From contig NZ_AUII01000031.1 of assembly GCF_000423625.1 (NCBI RefSeq), forward strand, positions 1 through 47,977: a stretch of 47,977 bases of DNA, given 5' to 3'. The notes below the pieces were generated by a model, which saw only the letters and a program-made list of their open reading frames with translations, was not told where the DNA came from and did no database searches. Origin of the DNA: Pseudonocardia asaccharolytica DSM 44247 = NBRC 16224. Its GTDB lineage: Bacteria; Actinomycetota; Actinomycetes; Mycobacteriales; Pseudonocardiaceae. The position numbers and the translations under genes were made by a program. Each line of letters begins with the position of its first letter. The stretch's first letter is position 1. Shown in pieces: positions 35,530 to 44,165 of this stretch.

Positions 35530-36132
35530 TTAACGGCCGGTCGCGGCCTCCCGCCACATGGGCCACAACGAGGGCCCGTCGGGCAGGGCTATCTCCCCGA
35601 CGACGACGAACCCGTGCCGCTCGTACAGGGCGCGGTTGCGCTCGCTGGTCGCCTCGAGGTACGCGGGTTCCCCGGCCTCGTCGCAGCGGCGCGTCGCGGC
35701 GCGCAGCAGGCTCGATCCGATGCCGTGGCCCTGGCGGTCGGGCCGGACACCGAGCAGGTTCAGATAGTGCGCCGGGTCGGCCGGGTGCCGCTCACCGAGC
35801 AGCTCCAGAACGATGAACACGCGCCCCGCATCGGGTCCGGCGATCGCGCCGATGTCCGCCGCGAGCTCCTCCTCGTCGGGGAAGGCCTCGACGCCGGGCG
35901 GGGCCCAGAGCGCGGCGCCCCCGGCCGGGCTGACGTGGCTCGCCCCCAGCGGCTGGTAGGCCCGGGCGAACAGCGCGAAGCTCGGTGGGAGCGCCCGCGC
36001 ACGGCGGGTCGGGTCGGGAAACATCCACCGGAACACGGGGTCGTCGAAGAACGCCGCGCTGAGGACGTCGGCGATCGTGGCGACGTCGGCCGGGTCCGCC
36101 GGGCGGACGGGCATGGTCGTCGTGGTGGTCAT
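35530..36132 (-). CDS. GNAT-family N-acetyltransferase
   Basis: Acetyl-CoA-dependent acetyltransferase of 200 residues. It begins VRPADPADVATIADVLSAAFFDDPVFRWMFPD, carries the acetyl-CoA loop GVRPDRQGHGIGSSLLRAATRRCDE (motif A) and ends ALYERHGFVVVGE (motif B). The substrate is unknown; the group includes small-molecule and antibiotic acetyltransferases. It is divergent from the methyltransferase and lies 39 bases upstream of the BTAD regulator, so it may be transcribed into it. Confidence 0.88.
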   Translation of the reverse strand: MTTTTTMPVRPADPADVATIADVLSAAFFDDPVFRWMFPDPTRRARALPPSFALFARAYQPLGASHVSPAGGAALWAPPGVEAFPDEEELAADIGAIAGPDAGRVFIVLELLGERHPADPAHYLNLLGVRPDRQGHGIGSSLLRAATRRCDEAGEPAYLEATSERNRALYERHGFVVVGEIALPDGPSLWPMWREAATGR

Positions 36133-36213
36133 GCTGCCTCCAGTCGTCCCCGTGCCGCCGGACGGCGGTCGGGCGACGACGACCCTCGCCCGTCCCGCGG
36201 TCGGCGCGCTGGC

Positions 36214-36274
36214 GGCCCGCTGTCAGCACCGGCGGGCCCGTGACAGCGCGACGACGGCGAGCCGACAGCGGGCC
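36214..36274. promoter_or_regulatory. CGCTGTC repeat cluster between GNAT and methyltransferase genes
   Basis: GGCCCGCTGTC (36214-36224) and GACAGCGGGCC (36264-36274) are perfect 11-bp inverted arms, with a further GACAGCG (36242-36248) between them. The same CCCGCTGTC 9-mer occurs on the minus strand at 35478-35486, at the start of the BTAD regulator gene. The shared motif suggests a common regulator, most likely the BTAD protein. The methyltransferase start follows 40 bases downstream. Confidence 0.5.
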
Positions 36275-36313
36275 TCCCTAGCGTCGGCACCCGTCCACCC
36301 CGGAGGAGGAGCC

Positions 36314-37426
36314 ATGCCCACCCCGATCCCCACGACGACCACCACCACCGACAGCGGCGCCGCGACCGCCCCGAGTGCGGACGAGTTCGCCGAGCGGCTG
36401 TTCGGCGCCATTCTCGGGGCCCAGTTCGTCCAGGCCGCCTACCTCGGCGACCGGCTCGGCTACTACCGGGCGCTGGCCGGCGACGGGGCGCTGACCTCGA
36501 CCGAGCTCGCCACGCGCACCGGCACCGCCGAGCGGTACGCCCGCGAGTGGCTGGAGCACCAGGCGGTCTGCGGCGTGCTCGCCGTCGACGACGTCACGGC
36601 CGAGCCGGCGGCCCGGCGGTTCACCCTGCCCGCCGGGCCCGCCGAGGTCCTCACCGACGTCGTGAGCCCGGCCCACGTGCTGCCGATCGCGCGCATCGTG
36701 GCGGGTCTGGGCCTGCACCTCGACGCGCTGGTCGCCGCGTACCGCGGCGGCGGCGGGGTCGGCTGGGGCGAGTTCGGGGCGGACGCCCGCGAGGGGCAGG
36801 CGGCTGCGAACCGTCCGCTGTTCCTCGGGGCGATGCCGCGCGAGTACCTGCCGTCGGTGCCGGACGTCGCCGCCGCGCTGCGCGACGGCGGCCGGGTAGC
36901 CGACATCGGGTGCGGGCGCGGCTGGTCGGCGATCGGGATCGCGCTGGCCCATCCCGGGGTGACCGTCGACGGCTACGACGTGGACGCGCCGTCGGTCGCG
37001 GCGGCCCGGGCGAACGCCGTCGAGGCCGGGGTCGCCGACCGCGTGCGCTTCCACCTCGCCGACGCCGCCACCGCCACCGGCCGCTACGACCTGGTCGCGG
37101 CGTTCGAGTGCGTCCACGACATGCCCGATCCGGTGTCGGTGCTCGCGACCATGCACCGCCTCGCCGCGCCGGACGGCGTCGTGCTGGTGATGGACGAGAA
37201 CGTGGCCGAGACGTTCACCGCGCCCGGCAACGAGGTCGAGCAGGTGATGTACGGCTACAGCATCACCTGCTGCCTCCCGGACGGGCTCTCGCACGAGGGG
37301 TCGGTCGGCACGGGGACTGTGATGCGCCCGGAGACCCTGCGCCGGTACGCAGTCGACGCCGGGTTCGGCGGGATCGAGGTACTGCCCATCGAGGACGAGT
37401 TCTTCCGGTTCTACCGGCTCCGCTGA
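36314..37426 (+). CDS. SAM-dependent methyltransferase with N-terminal winged-helix domain
   Basis: Class I methyltransferase of 370 residues. The N-terminal part (about 20-110) resembles the dimerisation/winged-helix domain of O-methyltransferases (GAILGAQFVQAAYLGDRLGYYRAL...STELATRTGTAERYAREWLEHQAVCGVL). The SAM site is VADIGCGRGWSAIGIALAHPG with DGYDVD as the acidic ribose-binding residue, then FECVHDMPDPVSVL. ATG 36314 has GGAGGAGGAG directly upstream, a very strong ribosome site. The substrate is unknown. Confidence 0.88.
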   Translation: MPTPIPTTTTTTDSGAATAPSADEFAERLFGAILGAQFVQAAYLGDRLGYYRALAGDGALTSTELATRTGTAERYAREWLEHQAVCGVLAVDDVTAEPAARRFTLPAGPAEVLTDVVSPAHVLPIARIVAGLGLHLDALVAAYRGGGGVGWGEFGADAREGQAAANRPLFLGAMPREYLPSVPDVAAALRDGGRVADIGCGRGWSAIGIALAHPGVTVDGYDVDAPSVAAARANAVEAGVADRVRFHLADAATATGRYDLVAAFECVHDMPDPVSVLATMHRLAAPDGVVLVMDENVAETFTAPGNEVEQVMYGYSITCCLPDGLSHEGSVGTGTVMRPETLRRYAVDAGFGGIEVLPIEDEFFRFYRLR

Positions 37427-37439
37427 CCGGGTCTCCCCC

Positions 37440-37526
37440 GCCGGCGGCCCGCCGGCCACCGCACAGGCGTTCCGGTGTCGGCACACGCGTCCGGACGGAT
37501 GTGCGGGCGCGAGAACGCTTGTGCGG
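37440..37526. terminator. Nested hairpins between convergent methyltransferase and uvrA
   Basis: An outer pair CCGCACAGGCGTTC (37459-37472) and GAACGCTTGTGCGG (37513-37526) matches at 13 of 14 positions and encloses an inner hairpin (37481-37504) with GCACA/TGTGC and the palindrome CGTCCGGACG. A further GCCGGC/GCCGGC hairpin (37440-37456) precedes it. Placement between two convergent stops supports a bidirectional terminator. Confidence 0.75.
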
Positions 37527-37538
37527 CGGGCGAGCGCA

Positions 37539-40508
37539 TCACCCCGCGGCCTTACTCCTGGGGGCGGGCCGTGCCGGTGCCGCGGTGGGGGTGACGAGGC
37601 GCTCCAGGAACCGGCCGGTGTAGCTGGTGGGGTGCGCCGCGACCTGCTCCGGCGTGCCCTCGACGACGACCGTGCCACCGCCCGAGCCGCCCTCCGGACC
37701 CATGTCGATGACCCAGTCGGACGTCTTGATCACATCGAGGTTGTGCTCGATGACGACCACCGTGTTGCCCTTGTCGACCAACCCGTTGATCACCACGAGC
37801 AGTTTGCGGATGTCCTCGAAGTGCAGGCCGGTGGTCGGCTCGTCGAGAACGTAGATCGTCCGCCCGTTCGACCGCTTCTGCAGCTCGCTGGCCAGCTTGA
37901 CCCGCTGCGCCTCGCCGCCGGAGAGCGTCGGCGCCGGCTGGCCGAGCCGCACATAGCCGAGCCCCACGTCGACGAGCGTGCGCAGGTACCGGCTGATCGA
38001 GTTGATCGGCCCGAAGAACTCCGCCGCCTCCTCGATGGGCATGTCCAGGACGTCGGCCACCGTTTTGCCCTTGTAGTGCACCTCGAGGGTCTCCCGGTTG
38101 TACCGGGCGCCCCGGCACACCTCGCACGGAACGTAGACGTCGGGCAGGAAGTTCATCTCGATCTTGATCGTGCCGTCGCCGGAGCACGCCTCGCAGCGCC
38201 CGCCCTTGACGTTGAACGAGAACCGGCCCGGCTGGTAACCGCGCACCTTCGCCTCGGTGGTCGCCGCGAAGAGCTTCCGGACGTGGTCCCACACCCCGGT
38301 GTAGGTGGCCGGGTTGGAACGCGGCGTGCGACCGATCGGGGACTGGTCCACCCTGACCAGCTTGTCCAGGTTGTCGACCCCGTTGATCCGGGTGTGCCTG
38401 CCGGGCACCTGCCGCGCGCCGTTGAGCCGGTTCGCCAGCACGGTGGCGAGAATGTCGTTGATCAGCGTGGACTTGCCCGACCCCGACACGCCGGTCACCG
38501 AGACCAGCACGCCGAGCGGAATGTCGACGTCGATGCCGCGCAGGTTGTGCTCGCGCGCCCCGACCACCGAGAGCCGGCGCTTCGGGTCGACCGGCCGGCG
38601 CTGAGCGGGCACCGGAATCGAGCGCCGCCCGGACAAGTAGGCCCCGGTGAGCGACGTATCGTGCGATTCGAGCCCGGCGACCGGGCCGCTGTGCACGATC
38701 CGCCCGCCGTGCTCCCCCGCCCCGGGGCCGATGTCGACCGCCCAGTCGGCGGAGCGGATGGTGTCCTCGTCGTGCTCGACGACGATCAGCGTATTGCCGA
38801 GGTCCCGCAACCGGGTCAGGGTGTCGACCAGCCGCCGGTTGTCGCGCTGGTGCAGCCCGATCGAGGGCTCATCGAGCACATAGAGCACCCCGACCAGGCC
38901 GGATCCGATCTGGGTCGCAAGCCGGATCCGCTGCGCCTCGCCGCCGGAGAGCGTGCCCGCAGCGCGGTCGAGCGAGAGATAGTCGAGCCCGACGTCGAGC
39001 AGGAAGCCCAGCCGGGCCTGCACCTCCTTGAGCACCCGCCCGGCGATCATCGCCTGCCGCGGGTTGAGCACCATGCCGTCGAGGAACGTCGAACATTCGG
39101 CCACCGACATCGCCGCCACCTCGGCGATCGAGCGCGCGCCGTGTTCGCGGTGCTCCAGGGTCACCGCCAGCACCTCGGGCCGCAGGCGGGCACCCTTGCA
39201 GGCGGGGCACGGCACGTCGCGCATATAGCCCTCGTAGCGCTCGCGCTGCGACTCCGACTCGGTCTGGTCGAGCCGCCGTTCGAGGAACGGGATGACGCCC
39301 TCGAAGTTGGCGTAGTACGCGCGCTCGCGCCCGTACCGGTTGCGGTAGCGGACGTGGACCTGGTCGTCCGTCCCGTGCAGCACCGCCTTCTGGGCCACTG
39401 CGCCGAGCTTGCGCCACGGGGTGTCCATCCGGAACCCGATCGCCCCGGCCAGCCCGGACAGCAGTCTGCCGAAGTACTCCGAGGTCAGGCCGGTCGACCA
39501 CGGGGCGATGGCGCCCTCGGCCAGGCTCAGCTCGGGGTCGGGGACGACCAGCTCCGGATCGACCTCCTTCTTGATACCGATGCCGTGGCATTCCGGGCAC
39601 GCTCCGTAGGGCGAGTTGAACGAGAAGGTGCGTGGCTCGAGCTCGTCGAGGCTCAGCGGATGGCCGTTGGGACAGGCCATCCGCTCCGAGAAGCGCCGTT
39701 CACGGTGCGGGTCGTCGTCGGGGAGATCGACGAAGTCGAGCACGACGAGCCCGTCGGCCAGCCGCAGCGCGGTCTCCACCGAATCGGTGAGCCGCTGCTT
39801 GGCGGACTCCTTGACCGCGAGCCGGTCGACCACGACCGCGATGTCGTGCTTCTCCTGCTTGCGCAGCTTCGGCGGGTCGGTGAGCGGGTGCAGCGAGCCG
39901 TCGACCAACACCCGCGAGTAGCCCTGCGCCTGCAGGTTGACGAACAGGTCGGCGAACTCGCCCTTGCGGGTGCGCACGACCGGCGCCAGTACCTGGAACC
40001 GGCTGCCCGGGGCCATCGCGAGCACCTGGTCGACGATCTGCTGCGGCGTCTGCCTCTCGATCACGTGCCCGCACGCCGGACAGTGCGGGACGCCGGCGCG
40101 CGCGTAGAGCAACCGGAGATAGTCGTAGACCTCGGTGATGGTGCCGACGGTCGAGCGCGGGTTGCGGTTCGTGGACTTCTGGTCGATCGAGACCGCCGGC
40201 GAGAGCCCCTCGATGAAATCGACGTCGGGCTTGTCCATCTGGCCGAGGAACTGCCGGGCATAGGCCGACAACGACTCGACATACCGCCGCTGACCCTCGG
40301 CGAAGATCGTGTCGAACGCCAGGCTGGACTTGCCGGAACCGGACAGCCCGGTGAACACGATCAGGCTGTCGCGCGGCAGGTCGAGATCGACCCCCTGCAG
40401 GTTGTGCTCCCGGGCACCACGCACCACAAGGCGTGACGCGCCAGCGGAACGCTCATCGGCTCGGCGGGAAGCGCCAGCGGAACGTCCATCGGCGCTGCGG
40501 TCGGCCAC
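37539..40508 (-). CDS. uvrA: Excinuclease ABC subunit A
   Basis: Damage-recognition ATPase of nucleotide excision repair. The 989-residue protein has both ABC modules: Walker [15 protein letters not shown] and [14 protein letters not shown], signatures [13 protein letters not shown] and [13 protein letters not shown], and zinc modules [19 protein letters not shown] and CEACSGDGT...[12 protein letters not shown] 40508 is chosen because GGAGG lies 8 bases upstream; the frame is open to 40622. The N-terminus carries a short tandem repeat (RSAGASR twice) encoded by a repeated GCGCCAGCGGAACG. Upstream lie a PafBC-type promoter and a LexA box. Confidence 0.97.
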   Translation of the reverse strand: MADRSADGRSAGASRRADERSAGASRLVVRGAREHNLQGVDLDLPRDSLIVFTGLSGSGKSSLAFDTIFAEGQRRYVESLSAYARQFLGQMDKPDVDFIEGLSPAVSIDQKSTNRNPRSTVGTITEVYDYLRLLYARAGVPHCPACGHVIERQTPQQIVDQVLAMAPGSRFQVLAPVVRTRKGEFADLFVNLQAQGYSRVLVDGSLHPLTDPPKLRKQEKHDIAVVVDRLAVKESAKQRLTDSVETALRLADGLVVLDFVDLPDDDPHRERRFSERMACPNGHPLSLDELEPRTFSFNSPYGACPECHGIGIKKEVDPELVVPDPELSLAEGAIAPWSTGLTSEYFGRLLSGLAGAIGFRMDTPWRKLGAVAQKAVLHGTDDQVHVRYRNRYGRERAYYANFEGVIPFLERRLDQTESESQRERYEGYMRDVPCPACKGARLRPEVLAVTLEHREHGARSIAEVAAMSVAECSTFLDGMVLNPRQAMIAGRVLKEVQARLGFLLDVGLDYLSLDRAAGTLSGGEAQRIRLATQIGSGLVGVLYVLDEPSIGLHQRDNRRLVDTLTRLRDLGNTLIVVEHDEDTIRSADWAVDIGPGAGEHGGRIVHSGPVAGLESHDTSLTGAYLSGRRSIPVPAQRRPVDPKRRLSVVGAREHNLRGIDVDIPLGVLVSVTGVSGSGKSTLINDILATVLANRLNGARQVPGRHTRINGVDNLDKLVRVDQSPIGRTPRSNPATYTGVWDHVRKLFAATTEAKVRGYQPGRFSFNVKGGRCEACSGDGTIKIEMNFLPDVYVPCEVCRGARYNRETLEVHYKGKTVADVLDMPIEEAAEFFGPINSISRYLRTLVDVGLGYVRLGQPAPTLSGGEAQRVKLASELQKRSNGRTIYVLDEPTTGLHFEDIRKLLVVINGLVDKGNTVVVIEHNLDVIKTSDWVIDMGPEGGSGGGTVVVEGTPEQVAAHPTSYTGRFLERLVTPTAAPARPAPRSKAAG

Positions 40509-40566
40509 GGTGTGCGCCTCCTGGGACTCGGCGGGACGGGATCGGGGCGGCCCGACCCCGGCGTTC

Positions 40567-40589
40567 ATGCTAGGCGCGCCCCCCGACAG
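40567..40589 (-). promoter_or_regulatory. Candidate PafBC (RecA-NDp-type) promoter of uvrA
   Basis: The minus strand reads CTGTCGGGG, 8 bases, TAGCAT. The mycobacterial LexA-independent DNA-damage promoter is TTGTCRGTG-N8-TANNNT; the core TGTCGG, the exact 8-base spacing and TANNNT all match, with two mismatches at less conserved places. The start would be near 40560, about 50 bases before the uvrA GTG. Confidence 0.6.
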
Positions 40590-40616
40590 GACCCGGTGGG
40601 CCGCCGCCGACCAGAA

Positions 40617-40632
40617 TCGCACACACGTTCGA
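40617..40632. promoter_or_regulatory. LexA (SOS) box upstream of uvrA
   Basis: TCGCACACACGTTCGA matches TCGAAC-N4-GTTCGA at 11 of 12 fixed positions. It lies 28 bases upstream of the PafBC-type element and 109 bases before the uvrA start. One mismatch may weaken it. Confidence 0.6.
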
Positions 40633-40655
40633 CCCGGTGCGACCGGGTGCGCCCG

Positions 40656-41282
40656 TCACCGCAGCGACAGGCAACCCAGCCAGGTCTCGACCCGCTCGGC
40701 AACCTCGGCAGGCGGGAGATCGGTGGTGTCGAGCAGCTCGACCGGCGGTTCCAGCCGCGACGCCGTCGCGGTGAGCCAGGCCGCGTGGTCCAGCATCTCC
40801 GCGATGCGCGGCTCGTCCCACCGTCGCCATGCCGGCCGGGCCCACAGCCGGGCGGCGAGCGCGCCGGCTTCGCAGGTGAGCGCGAGGTAGTGGATCCGGG
40901 TGAACAGGGCGCGCTCGGGCAGCACCTCCAGCTCGGGGGGTACCACGGTGCCGCACAGCAGCACCGGCCGGCCACTCTGCCCGATCGCCGCGGCGAGCCG
41001 CAGCCAGGTGGAGCGAAACAGCCGGTGCTCGTCGGTGGGGTCGTCCAGCCCGGGCTGCCACAGCAGGTCCTGCTCGAGCAGCACGACCCGCCCGGCGAGC
41101 CGCGGGACGAGTAACCGGGCCATAGTGGACTTGCCCGTGCCGCTCGGTCCGGTCAGGCAGAACAACGGCAGCCGCGCGAACGGCTCACCGTGCCCGCATC
41201 GAGAGCACACCAGCAGTCCCGGCTCGGCGACCCGGACCGCGTCGGCGCGTTCCCCGCAGGCGGCGCAGATCAGCGGGTGCAC
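40656..41282 (-). CDS. Zinc-ribbon P-loop ATPase/kinase-like protein
   Basis: About 208 residues. An N-terminal zinc ribbon (ICAACGERADAVRVAEPGLLVCSRCGHGEPF) leads into a P-loop NTPase with Walker A CLTGPSGTGKSTMARLL and a nucleoside-kinase-like layout (VVLLEQDLLW, VLLCGTVVPPE, HYLALTCEAGALAARLWARPAWR). Such proteins are annotated as AAA or nucleoside kinase-like; the substrate is unknown. GTG 41282 is 13 bases after the preceding zf-TFIIB gene; the open frame extends upstream only as an overlap of that gene. Confidence 0.78.
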   Translation of the reverse strand: MHPLICAACGERADAVRVAEPGLLVCSRCGHGEPFARLPLFCLTGPSGTGKSTMARLLVPRLAGRVVLLEQDLLWQPGLDDPTDEHRLFRSTWLRLAAAIGQSGRPVLLCGTVVPPELEVLPERALFTRIHYLALTCEAGALAARLWARPAWRRWDEPRIAEMLDHAAWLTATASRLEPPVELLDTTDLPPAEVAERVETWLGCLSLR

Positions 41283-41295
41283 GGTCCAGGTGTCG

Positions 41296-41610
41296 TCAGC
41301 CGAACAGGTCGCCCAGGAAGCTGTGCCGGCGATGGCCGCCGGGCCCGTACGGGCCTGGCGAGTCCGGATACCGGCCGGACCGGCCGGCGCCGTAGGGCGG
41401 GGGCGAGTCGGCATGCCCGCGGTACGGCCGCGGCGAGTCGGGCCGGCCCCGGTACGGCGGCGCTCCGTAGTAGTGCTGCTCGGCCCGCAGCATCTGCTCC
41501 AGCTCACCGTGATCCAGGAAGATGCCCCGGCAGCGCTCGCACTGCTCGATGTGCACTCCCTGCCGGTCCACGGTCCGCAGCCGGCCCTGACACTTGGGAC
41601 AGATCACCAC
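41296..41610 (-). CDS. zf-TFIIB domain protein with proline/tyrosine-rich tail
   Basis: A 104-residue protein. The N-terminal zinc ribbon is VICPKCQGRLRTVDRQGVHIEQCERCRGIFLDHGELEQML, the zf-TFIIB pattern. The rest is low-complexity with imperfect repeats of the form DSPxPYxG (three copies at about residues 57-91), ending HSFLGDLFG. Function unknown; similar proteins are common in actinobacteria. The start is GTG 41610 (or GTG 41607). It is probably co-transcribed with the zinc-ribbon ATPase gene. Confidence 0.8.
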   Translation of the reverse strand: MVICPKCQGRLRTVDRQGVHIEQCERCRGIFLDHGELEQMLRAEQHYYGAPPYRGRPDSPRPYRGHADSPPPYGAGRSGRYPDSPGPYGPGGHRRHSFLGDLFG

Positions 41611-41675
41611 ATCAGCATAGGCCGATCCGCGCCGCGCCGACGAGATCCAGTTGACGCCGCGCATGGGCGGACCGT

Positions 41676-42377
41676 TCAGGCGACGCCGAGCAGGCGCTGC
41701 GCGGTACCAGGGTCGCGGCGGAACTCCGCGGTCGGCACCCGGTGCACGATCCGTCCCTTCTCCATCACCGCGATCTCGTCGCTCACGGCGAACGCGAGGT
41801 GCAGGTCCTGCTCGACGAGCAGCACCGCCACCCCCGCCGCCCGCATCGTCGTGATCATGCCGGCGACCTGGTCGACGATCGCCGGGGCCAGCCCGTCGGA
41901 GGGCTCGTCGAGCAGAACGAGCCGCGGGTTGGTGAGCACGGCCCTGGCCACGGCCAGCATCTGCTGCTCCCCGCCGGAGAGCTGCCCGGCGTACTGGCGG
42001 CGCCGCTCGGCCAGCCGGGGCAGCAGGTCGAACACGCCGTCGACGGTCCAGGCGCCGCCGCGCCGGCCGCGGCTCGCGAGCGCGAGGTGCTCGTCGACGG
42101 TCAGGCTCGCCCACACCCGCCGCCCCTGCGGCACCAGCGCGACCCCGGCCTTGGCCACGACGTCGGGGCGGCGTCCCGCGAGCTCGGTCCCCTCGACCCG
42201 GATCGAGCCCGACGTCACCGGCACCAGCCCCATCAGGGTCATGATCAGAGTGGACTTGCCCACGCCGTTGCGCCCCAGCAGCCCGAGCGTCGCTCCCGCG
42301 GCCAACTCGAGGTCCACCCCGTTGAGTACCGTGCTGCGGTCGTAGCCGGAGACGAGCTCACGAACCTGCAGGAACAT
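41676..42377 (-). CDS. Branched-chain amino acid type ABC transporter ATPase (LivF-like)
   Basis: Cytoplasmic ATPase of a LIV/HAAT-family importer. Walker A is LLGRNGVGKSTLIMTL, the Q-loop segment VPQGRRVWASLTVDEHL is typical of LivF, the signature is QLSGGEQQMLAVARAV, Walker B LVLLDEPSDGLAP, and the H-loop region VLLVEQDLHLAF (the switch His is Gln/Asp-type here as in LivF). The 233-residue length fits. ATG 42377 follows GGAGGAAGCG and overlaps the LivG-like gene by 20 bases. Confidence 0.94.
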   Translation of the reverse strand: MFLQVRELVSGYDRSTVLNGVDLELAAGATLGLLGRNGVGKSTLIMTLMGLVPVTSGSIRVEGTELAGRRPDVVAKAGVALVPQGRRVWASLTVDEHLALASRGRRGGAWTVDGVFDLLPRLAERRRQYAGQLSGGEQQMLAVARAVLTNPRLVLLDEPSDGLAPAIVDQVAGMITTMRAAGVAVLLVEQDLHLAFAVSDEIAVMEKGRIVHRVPTAEFRRDPGTAQRLLGVA

Positions 42378-43161
42378 CGCTTCCTCCGGACGTCTCGGCG
42401 GCCGGGCCGAACAACTCCGAGCGCCGGCCCGTGCCCAGGTAGGCCTCCCGGACCGCCTCGCTGGCGCGCACCTCGTCCGGCGTCCCGGACAGCAGCACCT
42501 GGCCGAGGTGCAGCACGGTGACGGCGTCGGCGAGGGAGAAGACCAGGTCGAGATCGTGCTCGACGAACAGCACGGTGATCTCCGACGGCAGCCCGGCCAG
42601 CAGCTCGACCAGCCGGGAGCTCTCCGCGGGCGACATCCCCGCCGCGGGCTCGTCGAGCAGCAGCAGCCGCGGACGGCACGCGAGGGCCAGCGCGACCTCC
42701 AGCTGCTTGCGTTCCCCGTGCGAGAGCGCGGGCACGAGCACCCCACCGCGCCCGCCGAGGCCTACGTCGGCGAGCAGTGCCTCGGCCCGTTCGCGGGTCG
42801 CGGGCCGGGTGGAGCGCACCGGCGAGATCCGGGAGGCGTTGTGCCGTTGCACGGCCAGCTCGACGGTCTCGGCCGCGGTCATCGACCCGAACAGGCTGGA
42901 GTGCTGCAGCGTCTGGCTCATCCCCATCCGGCAACGCCGCACCTCGGAGAGGCCGGTGACGTCGCGGCCCGCCAGCTCGACCCTGCCCTCGTCCGCCTGC
43001 ATCGTGCCGGTGACCAGCTTGAACAGGGTGGACTTGCCGGCTCCGTTCGGTCCGATCAGCGCGTGCCGGGCGCCCGGGGCAATCGTCAGGTCCACACCCG
43101 CGACGGCGCGCAGCGCACCGAACGAGCGGGTGAGGCCGGCGCATCGTAGAACCGGGGTCAT
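42358..43161 (-). CDS. Branched-chain amino acid type ABC transporter ATPase (LivG-like)
   Basis: Second ATPase of the importer (267 residues). Walker A ALIGPNGAGKSTLFKLVTG, GMSQTLQHSSLFGSMTAAETVELAVQRH as the LivG-type Q-loop region, signature ALSHGERKQLEVALAL, Walker B LLLLDEPAAGMSPAESSRL and H-loop VLFVEHDLDLVFSLAD. The signature has SHGE rather than SGGE, which is common in this subfamily. The ATG overlaps the permease stop (ATGA). Confidence 0.94.
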   Translation of the reverse strand: MTPVLRCAGLTRSFGALRAVAGVDLTIAPGARHALIGPNGAGKSTLFKLVTGTMQADEGRVELAGRDVTGLSEVRRCRMGMSQTLQHSSLFGSMTAAETVELAVQRHNASRISPVRSTRPATRERAEALLADVGLGGRGGVLVPALSHGERKQLEVALALACRPRLLLLDEPAAGMSPAESSRLVELLAGLPSEITVLFVEHDLDLVFSLADAVTVLHLGQVLLSGTPDEVRASEAVREAYLGTGRRSELFGPAAETSGGSDVPAGS

Positions 43162-44165
43162 CGGTCCGTCCCGTTCCGTCGCAGCCGTCGCAACCCGGCC
43201 ACCCCCCGGGGCAGCCCGTAGACGACGACCACGAACACGATGCCGAGCACCAGGGTGCCGTGCCCGCCGAGGCTGGGCCCGAGCGCGTCCCGGATCACGA
43301 TCACCAGCGCCGCGCCGACGCATGCCCCCCACAGCGACCCGGCGCCCCCGATGATGACGGCGAGCAGGGCGAACGCCGCGGTGGTGAATCCGAGGTCGGC
43401 CGGGGTCACCAGGCGCTGCTGAGCGACGAGCAGCGCACCGGCGATCCCGGCGACCCCGCCGGCCAGCACGAACGTCGCGTACTTGTACAGCGCCGTCGGG
43501 TAGCCCAGCGCGCGCATCCGCGGCTCGTTGTCCCGGATGCCGCGCAGCGCCGCGCCGAACCGCGACCGGGCCACCATCCACACCAGCCCGAACCCGGCGA
43601 GGAAGAACACCAGCACGTACCAGTGCACGAACCCCGCGTTGGTCAGCGGCTGCCCGGCGATGCGGGTGGAGGGGATGCCGGTGAGCCCGTTGGCGCCGCC
43701 GGTGACCGACTGCCACGTCTCGGCCACCTGCTGCAGTGTCTCGCCGATGGCGAGGGTGAGCATGAGGAAGAAGACGCCCCGGCTGCGCACGGTGATCCAG
43801 CCGGTGAGCGCGGCGGCGAGCGCCCCGACCGCGGCGCCGGCCAGCAACGGAACCGGCATCTCGGCCGTCACGTTCAGCGACACCCATCCCGCGGCGTAGG
43901 CCCCGGCGCCGAAGTAGCCCGCGTGGCCGAGCGAGGGCAGCCCGGTGACCCCGACGAGCAGGTCGAGGCTCACCGCGAACAGCGCGAAAACGAGGATCCG
44001 GGTCAGGGTCGTGGTGGCGAACGGCGCCAGGAACAGCGGCGCGGTGGCCAGCACGACGACCACGAGCGCGCCGGTCAGTGCGCCCCACCTGCGCGGGCGC
44101 CGCGCGGTCGGCGCGGATCCGCCGGACCGGGTCGGGGCGGCGGTCAAGGCGCTGAGCGTTCTCAT
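43158..44165 (-). CDS. Branched-chain amino acid type ABC permease (LivM-like)
   Basis: Integral membrane subunit of 335 residues with a basic, proline-rich N-terminal tail (to about 27) and about nine hydrophobic segments. The family motifs LLVGVTGLPSLGHAGYFGAGAYAAG and RDNEPRMRALGYPTALYKYATFVLAGGVAGIAGAL are present. Its start overlaps the LivH-like stop by 4 bases. Confidence 0.94.
   Translation of the reverse strand: MRTLSALTAAPTRSGGSAPTARRPRRWGALTGALVVVVLATAPLFLAPFATTTLTRILVFALFAVSLDLLVGVTGLPSLGHAGYFGAGAYAAGWVSLNVTAEMPVPLLAGAAVGALAAALTGWITVRSRGVFFLMLTLAIGETLQQVAETWQSVTGGANGLTGIPSTRIAGQPLTNAGFVHWYVLVFFLAGFGLVWMVARSRFGAALRGIRDNEPRMRALGYPTALYKYATFVLAGGVAGIAGALLVAQQRLVTPADLGFTTAAFALLAVIIGGAGSLWGACVGAALVIVIRDALGPSLGGHGTLVLGIVFVVVVYGLPRGVAGLRRLRRNGTDR

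Noticed and set aside
36278..37678. 466-codon minus-strand frame opposite the methyltransferase
   Set aside because: Antisense shadow of a gene with an intact SAM motif and a strong ribosome site; its translation is valine/arginine/glycine-rich with no motifs.
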